Shown here one piece after another: positions 41,901 through 51,888 of a stretch of DNA of 64,000 bases (positions within the stretch are counted from its first letter, which is position 1; the number at the start of each line of letters is the position of its first letter). Made by a program: the position numbers and the translations under genes. Location of the stretch: positions 40,138,871 through 40,202,870 of the forward strand of contig CM048557.1 in NCBI GenBank assembly GCA_026413225.1, in the 5' to 3' direction. Below the pieces are notes generated by a model, which was not told the DNA's origin, made no database searches, and saw only the letters and a program-made list of their open reading frames with translations. This DNA is from Otis tarda. Its lineage: Eukaryota > Chordata > Aves > Otidiformes > Otididae.

Positions 41901-41960
41901 AGCACCTTTGAAATGAAGTTTGATGGACAGTAGAATATGTAGTCAATGACGATGTAAATC
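35936..41960. other. AT-rich unique sequence, no gene recognised
   Basis: No supported gene, RNA or mobile element was seen. Frames of up to about 105 codons occur (minus strand 36386-36703, Phe/Ser-rich) but lack support. Short TA runs lie near 41591-41606 and a 14-base T run near 41797. Confidence 0.55.
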
Positions 41961-42266
41961 TTATCTTAGCAAATGCAGATACTTGTTCCATGTAAAAACT
42001 TTTTCCTCATTTAGTGACTTCATCATCCCCTGAGCTTTACCATTCTGTATCACAAATCTCATTCTGATTAATGTTTCTGGGTGGGTGGAAGGGTTCAATT
42101 TGTACTTCACACTAGTATCAATACTGCTGTTTGAACATGCTTTTGTCAGCTTAATAGTTCTGTTTTCATAAACAGTCGGTGCCACAATACTACAATTGGT
42201 CCTGCTGAATTTGTCCATGTAGATTGGGAATACTTCAAGCATATTGAACAGTGAAGTAAAGGAAAG
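41961..42266 (-). other. Possible coding exon, secreted-type composition, not recognised
   Basis: A minus-strand acceptor (AAAATCTACTTTTACAG) ends just before 42266. It is followed by 101 open codons in phase 0 to a TAA at 41961. The frame contains three Asn-X-Ser/Thr sites in a short span (Asn-Cys-Ser, Asn-Arg-Thr, Asn-Ser-Ser) and two Cys, a pattern seen in extracellular domains. A possible donor (AATG then GTAAAG) at 42039-42040 would make a 226-base exon, 42041-42266. I do not recognise the family. It may be a chance frame. Confidence 0.2.
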
Positions 42267-42290
42267 CTGTAAAAGTAGATTTTTTTTCAT

Positions 42291-44877
42291 TTAGGTCTTT
42301 TCTAACCTTAGGAACAGTAATGTCTTAAAAATAATTTTTTAAATTATTATACAGTCAAGTTCTATCTTCTAATTTAACTTCAGAAATATACCTTTCAAAG
42401 AGATATTTATTGTATGTACTCATTAATGTATGTAGAAGAGCTATCAGAGACAACAAAAGGAATATATGTGGTTAGTCTTTTGATATTGTCACAAATCCAT
42501 GGCTGTTGTTCTGTTACAAACATATGAGAATGTTTCAAGAAAAATGGTTGAAACTTATAAATTAAAGGTTCTTCAATATTGCATCTGGCTGTAACATCTA
42601 ATTAACATTTTAAAGGCTACAGTTTAATTTAAATGAATGGCAGGCCTTTGACTGCACAAGACAGCTCATGAACATGATTACAACAAAGTAATTTCCCTTT
42701 GTCAGATACAGACTTTCAGTAATAGTGTTCTCTTAGCTTAATAAAGTTAAGCACCACTTACAATCGGCACTTCATTTTGCTTCTTTCTATTATATAGAAA
42801 GCTGGTTGTTCAGTTCTTATAGCAGCCATCTGCGTAGGTGTTCATTTGTACTCTCCTGCTGTGTGGGTACTCTGTCTAATTCCCAAGCTTCTAGCTTTAT
42901 AATAGTTTCACAAAATGCTATTTGAATTTTTATAAGCTAGTTTTCATTATCATTAGTTGAATGTTCCAAAGCTTTATACTGCCCAATATGGTTCTATTTT
43001 GACTCATGTTTGTATGCATTGATAATGTCTCTGTGCTGTAATATTAGTGTTACAATATCCACTGGAAAAAGCTGTTGTATAAGTAAGTTGAAATTTATAA
43101 CGTTATAATTTATTCTATAATCTTCCCTTTCCCCCCCAAATTAAATAAAATTATATATATATATTTCAAAATCACGATATAGTTTTCATTTAAAAGTTTG
43201 ATTCCTTTTCAATGCAGCTGCAAAATTTGTTCAGGTTAAAGATATCCTAATGGGTAATGTGTAATCTCATAAATTGGAACATTCTGATACTGGTTTGTCA
43301 CTCTCTAAGACCCCTTGTTGCTGTTAGTTCCTGTAGTTCTGCATCAGACAAAAGGGAAGGATGTGACGGAATTGTATTCTGTCATTTTTTCCGTATCACT
43401 TTACCCTCCTCTCTCAAGTGAATTCAGCCATTATTACCCCTTTGCTTAGAGCCTGTTAGAGCATTCCACAATAGAAGGTCTCCCTTGTGTTCCTCAAACA
43501 TGTACTGCGTTCCCTTGGAGAGGCATATTTGGAAAAGCGATTAAGCATTGTTGTTGGCAAAAGAAAGCAAGACATCTACTGGTGTTCTGTACTTACATGA
43601 GGCTCTCCTTCTTAGGATCCCAGAATGCTTTAGAAGCGTTCATTAAATTTACAGCACTAACTGAAGCATGTACTTTGCACATGTATATTATATTTATAGT
43701 GTGGATGATTAACTAGAGTCCTGCAAAGGCAAAATGAAAATTACTTGTTATGTGATTTTTAAAAAAAACCCACAAGTAAGTGGCAGAAATTGAGTGCAGC
43801 TATTGTGGTTCTTAATATTTTTCTGTAGTTTAAAATCCACAGGCATTTGGAAGGAATCATGCTTTGCCTTAGTTATTTACTGTTGAGAGAACAGTTGTTT
43901 CAAAATGTATTAGTGCTCAGTATAGCTCTTAAAACTCCTATTTGAAAAACACACAAAATCAAGAAAAATCAGAATTAAATCACTATTTTCCTCAGTGAGT
44001 ACAGACTCGATGTAGCCATCTATTTAACTCACCTTTCCCATCCCATATTAATGGAGTGATTAAAAAAGAAGTCATCCTTAAACTGGGTATTCTTAAGTAT
44101 TCTGGAAATTATTTTTATTTTTAATTTTTTATAATTTAAATTACTAATTAAATATTCATCAAGTTTATCTATTCTAAAGCCTTGAAACAAAAAGACATGT
44201 AGCTTGAACTTGTAAAAAACTAAAATGGCAAATAATTATGCAACAAGCTCCTAAGTACTTGTCAGAAATGTTTTGAAACAATAATCTAAATTCTTAGATG
44301 TCTTGTCATTTGCCTATCGTATCTCAGGCAAATTTTTCTTATTTTGCAATGCAAGAAACTTGTACTTTGAGTAGATTCACATTATCATCCCTAAAACTGA
44401 AGACAGTATTGCTAAGAGCATAGAAAAAGGGAAGAATAGATAAGACTGTGAAATCTGTTGGACTTTGGGTATGAGTTTTATTCATGAACGCTGCTGCTCA
44501 GCTACTTAGCTGAGAAGTTATTTCATCAATTACTGTGTACAGTGCGTCTGAAAAACTAATGGAAACAGAAGACAGACAGTTGTCTGAATGAATCTGAGTG
44601 GAAACAATATTCCTTCATCTCTGCTTACTCACTCTCAAGAGTTATTGTTTCACTCCATGACCACAGCATAAATTCTGTTGAGCAGAATATGTGCCTTGAT
44701 GCTACGTATCAATTACTGTTAGAGAATGGCGCTTAATTTTTTTAGTATTTTCAGAACATTGAAGTTACTTTGCCTTAACATCCATGCTAGAAATCCCAAT
44801 TCAAGTAGGTCAAGGAGAGTTCTGTCATTTTTCACCGCAGCAAAAATTTCACTTTCTGTTCTTTGTTTAAATATCTG
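42291..44877. other. AT-rich unique sequence, no gene recognised
   Basis: No gene or mobile element was seen. A TA dinucleotide run lies near 43152-43163. Confidence 0.6.
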
Positions 44878-44968
44878 AATCATAGAATAGTCAGGGTTGG
44901 AAGGGACCTTTAAAGGCCATCTAGTCCGACCCCCTTGCAAGGAGCAGGGACATCCCCGACTAGATCAG
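44878..44968 (-). mobile_element. Very short CR1 3' end fragment, minus strand
   Basis: About 90 bases match the extreme 3' end of CR1 in reverse orientation: AATCATAGAATAG, then GGGTTGGAAGGGACC, then the CATCTAGTCC and GGAGCAGGGACATC blocks. It stops in the ACTAGATCAG block. This is a strongly 5'-truncated insertion with no coding part. Confidence 0.9.
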
Positions 44969-47036
44969 AAACATCAGAGAACCCTCAAGTTTGTATCTGA
45001 CAATAGGCACTATGTAGTTTATTCTGAGGTAAGGTGTTCTGTTAAGAGTGGATCTTCAATGGTCTGTTTTTCATAAAGTGCAAAGGATTGCAAGCATTTC
45101 TGTAAATCAGCCTGAAAATGTGAGATTTCTTTTTTGCTCTAGTTCTGGATTCAGTACATGCTCACTAATCTAAAAAGCCCTGCATGAGCCTGAGCCTAAC
45201 TAATTCAATGATCTGCAAACTCCGTGAGTCTTATCATGGCAACAGCAACAGACGATGCTTCTGAAATTTGCATCCTCTAGAGTGCATTTAATAGGATCGG
45301 AGCAGTCACAGAGAAGAATACTCGGTTATGGAATTTGTTTCTACCAGTAATCGAACTGAGTATGATTCTTTCCATTTGCAGACACCCGCAGTTAGAAAAA
45401 GAATATTTTCCTATTGATCATTAGATTTGTCCTGAAATGCGTACAAAGTGATCATACAAATAAGAAGACCTCAAGGAGGAGGAATTGTAGTTTTACTGCT
45501 GTTATGACTGGGGTTTTGCACAACACAATTTATGTAAATAGCTCCAGGAAAAATGACAGGCATTTTGAAAATAAATGTGGAAATATATATTACAGCAATC
45601 CGAGTGCCTTGAGACAAACAGAAAAACTCAGGAGTCTTTGTGAGCTATTTTATGATTCAATTGAATTTTTGTTTCAGTCCTTCTAATTAATTCTTAAGCT
45701 TTAGTTCATAATAAGAAAGCAAGTTGTGCTTTTTAATTTTTCAGTGTTAGCTGAAAAGGACTAGGACTGCATCCAAATTTTTAAAGTACCAATGAAGCAA
45801 ATATACTTTTTTATCTTAGAAACTACTCACAAAAAGTGCAGATGGCACCACCAATAAATGACTGTCATGGACCAAGATCTTTTCTATGCAAATGACTAAT
45901 GCATCACTACAATTCTGTCAGAGCAACAGAAAGAGGCTGCCAAAAAAAAAAATCATATCAAAATCAGTGAGTGTTCCTGATTTTTCACTGTTTGTAGCAC
46001 ATACGGATCCTCTGAAATACAGGACACCTACCTAAAAGAAATACTTAAATTATCATGCATCATGAACTTTTGCATGTGTTTAGAAGGTTTTAAGGAAACT
46101 ATTTGGTCTACAATAAACAGACATATTTTCCCAGTGTCATTACAGCAATAGCAGTGTTAAAAAAAGAAACAAACAAACAAAAACCAAACAAAAAATAAAC
46201 ACGTTAGAATCTATGCTTTAATTTACAAAGCGATGATCAGGACACAGTTTGAAACAGAGCTGACTCAAGGCTTTCTCATAGGCTCCTTGAAATGTATCTA
46301 TAGTGCGAAAAGTAGATATGTAATAAACATTTGATGAACAGAAAGGGAGAAGAAGATAATTACTCATAAATCTTTTTATTATATTGATCATGGAACGTAG
46401 CTGACTTCAAACAGTCTGGTGTCCAGTGTAAGAGATCACTAGACTCCAATGTCTATATAGCAATTAAAAATACATTATTTTGCATAACCCCCAAATGTTT
46501 AACAGGAATTTATGAGATATCAAAAATTGCATGTAGAGTAAACCAATTCAAAGGGAAATAAATTCACAGAATTTTTGAAAGATGATAAAAATAAAATAAA
46601 AGAGAGAAAACATAATTGTATTGAAAATCACTGGCAAATTTGGAAGAAGAGGCTCAAAGCATAGATCAGATAAAATTTGAGTATTTCTTGAACCCTCCTT
46701 TAAGATGGAAATACATGCTTAAATTAATTCTTTCTGTGAGTCCCTGTGGCACTATGCGAAGAACTTGACACTCTTCCTCTCAAATTGGTGTGGTTTCAAA
46801 ATAGATGAGTTCAACTGAGGAATGAGCTCAGAGGCTCTCTCTCAACATTAAAAAGTTTATACTACAGGAAACAATTTACAAAAAAAAAAAAAAAGTAGAT
46901 GTTTGCTTTTTCCAGAAGGCAAAGAATACTGTACTTAAGAGGGAAGAATCTACTGCTGGGAGAATTCACATACCTCAATATTTCAGATAAGTTTACTGTA
47001 CATTAGGGCTCCTCTGTAACAAAGGCCATTTCCCTG
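44969..47036. other. AT-rich unique sequence, no gene recognised
   Basis: Includes an A-rich AAAC-type tract near 46157-46198 and a 15-base A run near 46878. A plus-strand frame of 90 codons at 45414-45686 has no supporting context. Confidence 0.6.
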
Positions 47037-48195
47037 TGTTGTAGTTCAGCCCCAATCAGGACCAGACTACGCAGTCCCTCTCTCACTCCCCCCACCCTCC
47101 GAGAGAATAGGGGGAGATAATATAAGAAAAACGGCTCGAGGTTTGAGATAAGGATGGGGAGAAATCTTTAAAGCCACCATTATGGGCAAAACAGACTCGA
47201 CTTGGGGAAAACTATTCATTTATTACTAAAAACAGCAGGATAATGAGACAGAGAACAAGATAACCTCCCCCCAACCCTCCCTCTTCCCGGGCTTAACATT
47301 ATCTCTACTACCTTCCCCCCATGACGAGCAGCACAATGGGGAAGAGGGAATGAGGGTTGCAGTCAGTTCATCACGTGTTGTTTTGCGCCGCTGCTTCATG
47401 GTTGGGGGAAGAATTCCTCCCATTCCTCCCCTGCTCTGTTGTGGGGTCCCACCCATACGCTACAGTCCTTCGTGAAACTGCTCTGGCGTAGGTCATCTCT
47501 TCCACAGAGTGCAGTCCCTCCAGAACAGCTGCCCCAGCTGGCCCTCCATGGGCCACAGCTGCCTCCAGGCATCCACCTCCCCTGGTGTGGGGTCCTTCAC
47601 GGACTCCAAGTGGATCTCTGCTCCTCCATGGACCTCCATGGGCTGCAGGGGGACAACCTGCTCCACCATGTTTGTCACCACAGGCTGCAGGGGAATCTTG
47701 GCCAGGAGCCACATTACTCCTCCCTCTCGTTCTTCACTGACCTTGGCGTCTGCAGCCGTTCCTCTCACAAGAAGAGTTCTTCACAACAGGCTGGCAGACA
47801 CCTCTCAGAATCACTTCACATCACCCAGCTCATCTTCTCTCCACTTCTTGCAGCCAGGCCAGGCCGAGTTGAGCCCAGTAGGCTGCCTGGCAAGAGGCCA
47901 GAGGGTGAGACCTGCAAGGCCCATGAGGCCTGTGCCTCCCCCTCTGCACCTCTGCCCCCCACTCAGCTTCTTCACATCTTCTCTTTTCTCTTTTTTTTTC
48001 TATTTTCTCCTTCTTAAATATGTTGTCACAGAGGCGTTATCATGGAACATTCTGCTACCAATCAGCTCAGCCTTGGCGAGCAGCAGGTCCGCCCTAGCCC
48101 CGGCCGAGTCCACTGAGCAAAGGGGAGCAACTTCTAGCAGTTTCCTACAGAAGCTACCACCTTAGGCCCCCCCTCACTAAATCAAAACCACAACA
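47037..48195 (-). mobile_element. Solo LTR, ERVL-like family, copy B
   Basis: Complete LTR on the minus strand, colinear with copy A across its full length. It is flanked by a perfect 5-base target duplication CCCTG (47032-47036 and 48196-48200). The minus-strand TATTTAAG box is at 48013-48020 and AATAAA at 47219-47224. A sense-strand frame at 47493-47768 (91 codons) begins Met-Arg-Gly-Thr-Ala-Ala-Asp-Ala-Lys and matches the start of a 67-codon frame in copy A at 33860-34063, then runs further before a stop. Antisense frames of 192 and 218 codons (47439-48017 and 48011 side to 48165) are not regarded as genes. Confidence 0.9.
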
Positions 48196-48200
48196 CCCTG

Positions 48201-48377
48201 TTAATTGTGTTGTAGTTTGAGTCATCTGAAGATATTTGTTATTCAAGATTTTGCAGTCAAGAAGGCCTCAAAGGTGGAAGAGATTTTAAAGCTAGTTTAG
48301 ACCCCTACAATTATTTTATCTGAAGTAACCTATTTGGATTATAGCATATTCTTCAAAAAGTTATCCCACCTTTTGCC
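48201..48377. other. Short unique spacer
   Basis: Unique sequence between LTR copy B and the CR1 copy on the plus strand. Nothing recognised. Confidence 0.6.
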
Positions 48378-49646
48378 ATTGTTTCCCACAGCATCCTCCT
48401 GGAGAAAGTAATGTAGTCTTCACTGCGTAAAAAAGTGGCTGGATGGCTGGGCCCAAAGAGTTCTGGTGAATGGAGTTAAATCCAGTTGGTGGCCGGTCAC
48501 AAGGGGTGTTCCCCAAGGCTCAGTACTGGGGCCAGTTCTTTTTAATATCTTTAGCAACAATCTGGAGGAGGCAAACGAGTGCACTTTCAGTAAGTTTGCA
48601 GATGACAACAAATGGGGTGGAATCAGTTTGAGGGTTGTAAGGCTCTACAGAGGGAGCTGAACAGGCTGGATCAATAGACCAAGGCCAATTGTATGAGATT
48701 CAACAAGGCTAAGTGCTGAGTCCTGCATGTGAGTGACAGCAACCCCATGCAATGCTACAGGCTTCAGGAAGAGTGCCTGGAAAGCTGCCCGGTGGAAAAA
48801 GACCTGAGGGTCTTGGTCGAGAGTCATCTGAGTCAGAATCATAGAGTGATACAATGGGTGGAAGGGACCTTAAATATCATCTACTTCCAACCCCCCTGCC
48901 GTAGGCAGGGACACCTTCTGCTAGACCAAGTTGCTCAAAGCCCCATCCAACCTGGCATTGAACACTTCCAGGGATGGAGCATCCACACTTATCTGGTCAA
49001 CCTGTTCCAGTGCCTCACCACCCTCATAGTGAAGAATATGAATATGAGACAGCAGCATGTCCAGGTGACCAAGAAGGCCAATAGCATCCTGGCTTATATC
49101 AGAAATAGTGTGGCCAGCAGGAGGAGGGAAGTGATTGTCTCCCTGTACTTGGCACCAGTGAGAATGCACCTAGAATACTGTGTTCAGTTTTGGGCCCCTC
49201 ACTACAAGAAAAACATTGAGGTGCTGGAGCTCATTCAAAGAAGGGCCACGAACCTAGTGAAAAGCACAAGTCTTACTAGAAGTGGCTGAGGGAACTGAGA
49301 TTGCTTAGCCTGGAGAAGAATGAGGCTGAAAGGAGATCTTATTGCTCTAGAGGTGGATGTTGGTCCCTTCTCCCAAGTAACAAGAAGCAGAACAAGAGGA
49401 AAGAGCAACAAGTTGTGCCAAGGGAGGTTTTGATTGCATATTAGGAAGAATTTATTCACTGAAAGAGTTGTCAAACATTGTAATAAGCTGCCCAGGGAAG
49501 TGGTTGAGTCACCATCCCTGCAGGTATTTAAAAGATGTGTAGATGTGGTGCTTAGGAACATGGTTTAGTAGTGGACTTGGCAGTGCTAGGGTAACGGTTG
49601 GACTTAATGGTCTTAAAGGTCTTTTCCAACCTAAACAATTCTATCT
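48378..49646 (+). mobile_element. CR1 LINE fragment with ORF2 reverse-transcriptase remains, plus strand
   Basis: This 5'-truncated CR1 starts inside the reverse-transcriptase region. It keeps the [10 protein letters not shown] block (about 48505-48545) and the Phe-Ala-Asp-Asp catalytic motif (about 48597-48608). The C-terminal part with [11 protein letters not shown] lies near 49165-49205. The 3' end is near the CCAACCTAAACAATTCTAT block. The reading frame is broken in several places, and a second CR1 in the opposite direction is inserted at about 48838-49036. It is not functional. Confidence 0.9.
48838..49036 (-). mobile_element. Nested CR1 3' fragment inside the plus-strand CR1
   Basis: A minus-strand CR1 3' end starts AATCATAGAGTGATAC, then GGTGGAAGGGACC, the CCCCCCTGCC block and CACTTCCAGGGATGG, and ends near TCATAGTGAAGAAT. 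It interrupts the host CR1 between the CATCTGA and ATATGAGACAGCAG blocks, which are adjacent in related copies. It therefore inserted after the host copy. Its 3' block (CTGCC..GGCAGGGACACC) differs from the other minus-strand pieces here (TGCAAGGAGCAGGGACATC), so it belongs to another CR1 subfamily. Confidence 0.85.
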
Positions 49647-50569
49647 TTATTTAAAGATTTGGAGTTATAAATAAGTTCTTTGTTCCAGTTGTGTTTTCAT
49701 GCTTTTAAATCTCCTTTGAGATAAATCAGATATAGCAGTTTACATCCGGATGGAGAATGCTTCTGTATCTCAACCTGTTCTTTTGTGTGAATTCTTTCCT
49801 TCAATAAATTTATAAAAAAAACTCCTGCAAGTAGTGTTCCACTCGTGCCTTTATTATTGCCATGTAATGAAATTGTCTTCCTATTCATCTCTCCTAATGT
49901 TACTCAATGTGAGTGTATGTATATATTCTAAGATGGTCAGGGTTCCCTCCCTAATAAAGGAGAAGGAAAAGGAATTCTATAATGTCATTCATCCTGTTTT
50001 AAGAAGGATGACTCACCCTCTGGAATATTTGTATCTCTCTTAACTATACAGGGAGCCCAGACTGCTGGTTAGGTTAGATTTCTACCTTTCAGGCAGCTAC
50101 AATAGGTGAAATGATTCCCAAGTATATGGTGAGTTATTTCCATTCCTTCACATGTGATGATTTGACTAAATTAATTAAATCCTATAGACAAAACAGATGA
50201 GAAAAAGCCTGCTTTTAAAATCTTTTTGAGACTTTGGCTCCAACCACTTTGCAGCTTCAGGACTTAAGTAGTTGTGTGTACTCCCACCAATTCGTATTTA
50301 GGATGATGGGGCACTAGAGAACACACGTCCAGGTAGACAGTTTTGTGAGCCTTTTTCTTCAAGGAGCTGTGCCAAGGCTTCACAATATAGATTTAACTAT
50401 AAATTTTTTTTCATAGCTTAGTTTGTCATCAGGAAAACAGAGATAATATTTCTCTTTGTTACATTATCTTGCTAACTGTATTTTTTCACTTAGATTATTA
50501 TCTATTTTTTTATAATCTGATTTTTTCAACAACTAATGCAACAGAACTCTAATTTCTTTTATAAGCATA
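49647..50569. other. Unique sequence between two CR1 copies
   Basis: AT-rich. No gene or further repeat recognised. Confidence 0.6.
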
Positions 50570-51063
50570 TAATCATAGAATAGCTTGGGTTGGAAGGGAC
50601 CTTTAAAGGCCATCTAGTCCAACCCCCCTGCAAAGAGCAGGGACATCTTCAACTAGATCAGGTTGCTCAGAGCCCTGTCCAGCCTGACCTTGAATACTTC
50701 CAGGGATCGGGCATTTACTACCTCTCCGGGCAACCCGCGCCAGGGCTTGCTTCATCACCTTCATTGTAAAAAATTTCTTCCTTATATATAGTCTGAATCT
50801 ACCCTCTTTCAGTTTAAAACCATTAACCTTTGTCCTATCACAAGAGGCCCGCTAAAATGTTTCTGCACATCTGTCTTAGAAGCTCCCTTTAGCTACTGGA
50901 ATGCTCCTATAAGGTCTCCTTGGAGCCTTCACTTCTCCAGGTTGAACATTTTCAACTCAGTCTCTTTTCACAGGGGAGATACTCCAGCCCTCTGATCATC
51001 TTAATAATCTTCCACCATCTCCTCTGGACTCGCTCCAACAGATCCATGTGCTTCTTATGCACT
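50570..51063 (-). mobile_element. CR1 LINE 3' fragment, minus strand
   Basis: From the 3' terminal repeat (AATCATAGAATAGC, GGGTTGGAAGGGACC) through the ORF2 C-terminal region, read in reverse on the plus strand, to the CTCGCTCCAACAGATCCATG block, where the element is 5'-truncated. The ORF2 part is interrupted by stops. It is close in type to the copies at 35.6, 60.5 and 62.5 kb. Confidence 0.9.
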
Positions 51064-51380
51064 TGCAAATTTGCTGTAATACAGATAAAAATAGGATTAA
51101 GGAAGAGGTTGCTTTAGAGGCTTGAAGAGACTTAAGTACCTACATCAACAGTGCTGCCATGTGACCTGCTCACTTCAATTTGTTAGTGGTGTTCCCCTTT
51201 ATATAAAAGTGTGTAGGTGTGTGTCTCTTTCCGTGATTACAATATCTGGGATGCATGGATATCAGCTCTTTACACTGCATTAGCAGAATAACTATCTAAA
51301 TAAGTTACGCTCTGGCCATGATTTGCACTCAAACACTTGCATTAGCCATTTCCTCTTTCACCATATTTCAGTGGTAGACC
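51064..51380. other. Short unique spacer before LTR C
   Basis: Unique sequence with a short GTGT tract near 51211-51223. No gene was recognised. Confidence 0.6.
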
Positions 51381-51883
51381 TGTCATAGTTCAGCCCCTAT
51401 CGGGACCAGACTACACAGACTTTCTCTCACTCCCCCCACCCTCTGAGAGAACAGGGGGAGAAAAATTCTTCACAACAGGCAGGAAGACACCTCTCAGAAT
51501 CTTTTCACATCATCCATCTCATCTTCTCTCCGCTTCCTGCAGTCGGGCCAGGCTGAGTTGGGCCCAGTCGGTCGCCTGGCGGGAGGCCAGAGGGTGAGAC
51601 CTGCAAGGCCCTCAAGGCCCGCACCTCCCCCTCTCTGCCTCTGCTCAGCTGCTTCACATCATCTCTTCTTTTTTTTTTTTTTTTTTTTTTGTTTTCCCCT
51701 TCTTAAATACGTTGTCACAGAGGCATTATCAGGGAACATTCTGCTACCAAGTGGATCAGTCTTGGCCAGCAGCAGGTCCACCCTAGGCCCGGCCAAGTCC
51801 ACTGAAGAAAGGGGAGAAACTTCTAGCAGTTTCCTACAGAAGCTACCACCTTAGGCCCCTCCTCACTAAATAAAACCAGAGCA
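51381..51883 (-). mobile_element. Solo LTR, ERVL-like family, copy C, internally deleted
   Basis: Both LTR ends are present on the minus strand and are flanked by a perfect 5-base duplication AGACC (51376-51380 and 51884-51888), so this is a genuine insertion. It is only 503 bases against about 1,150 for copies A and B. The joint at about 51457-51467 links the GGGGGAGA block near the 3' end directly to the TTCTTCACAACAGGC block, so most of R, including the poly-A signal, is missing. The TATTTAAG box (51702-51709) remains. A run of 22 T at 51669-51690 has expanded relative to 9 to 13 in the other copies. Confidence 0.85.
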
Positions 51884-51888
51884 AGACC

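Noticed and set aside
48921..49169. 82-codon minus-strand frame over the CR1 copies
   Set aside because: It spans the joint between the nested and the host CR1 and reads the host in antisense, so it is not a real gene.
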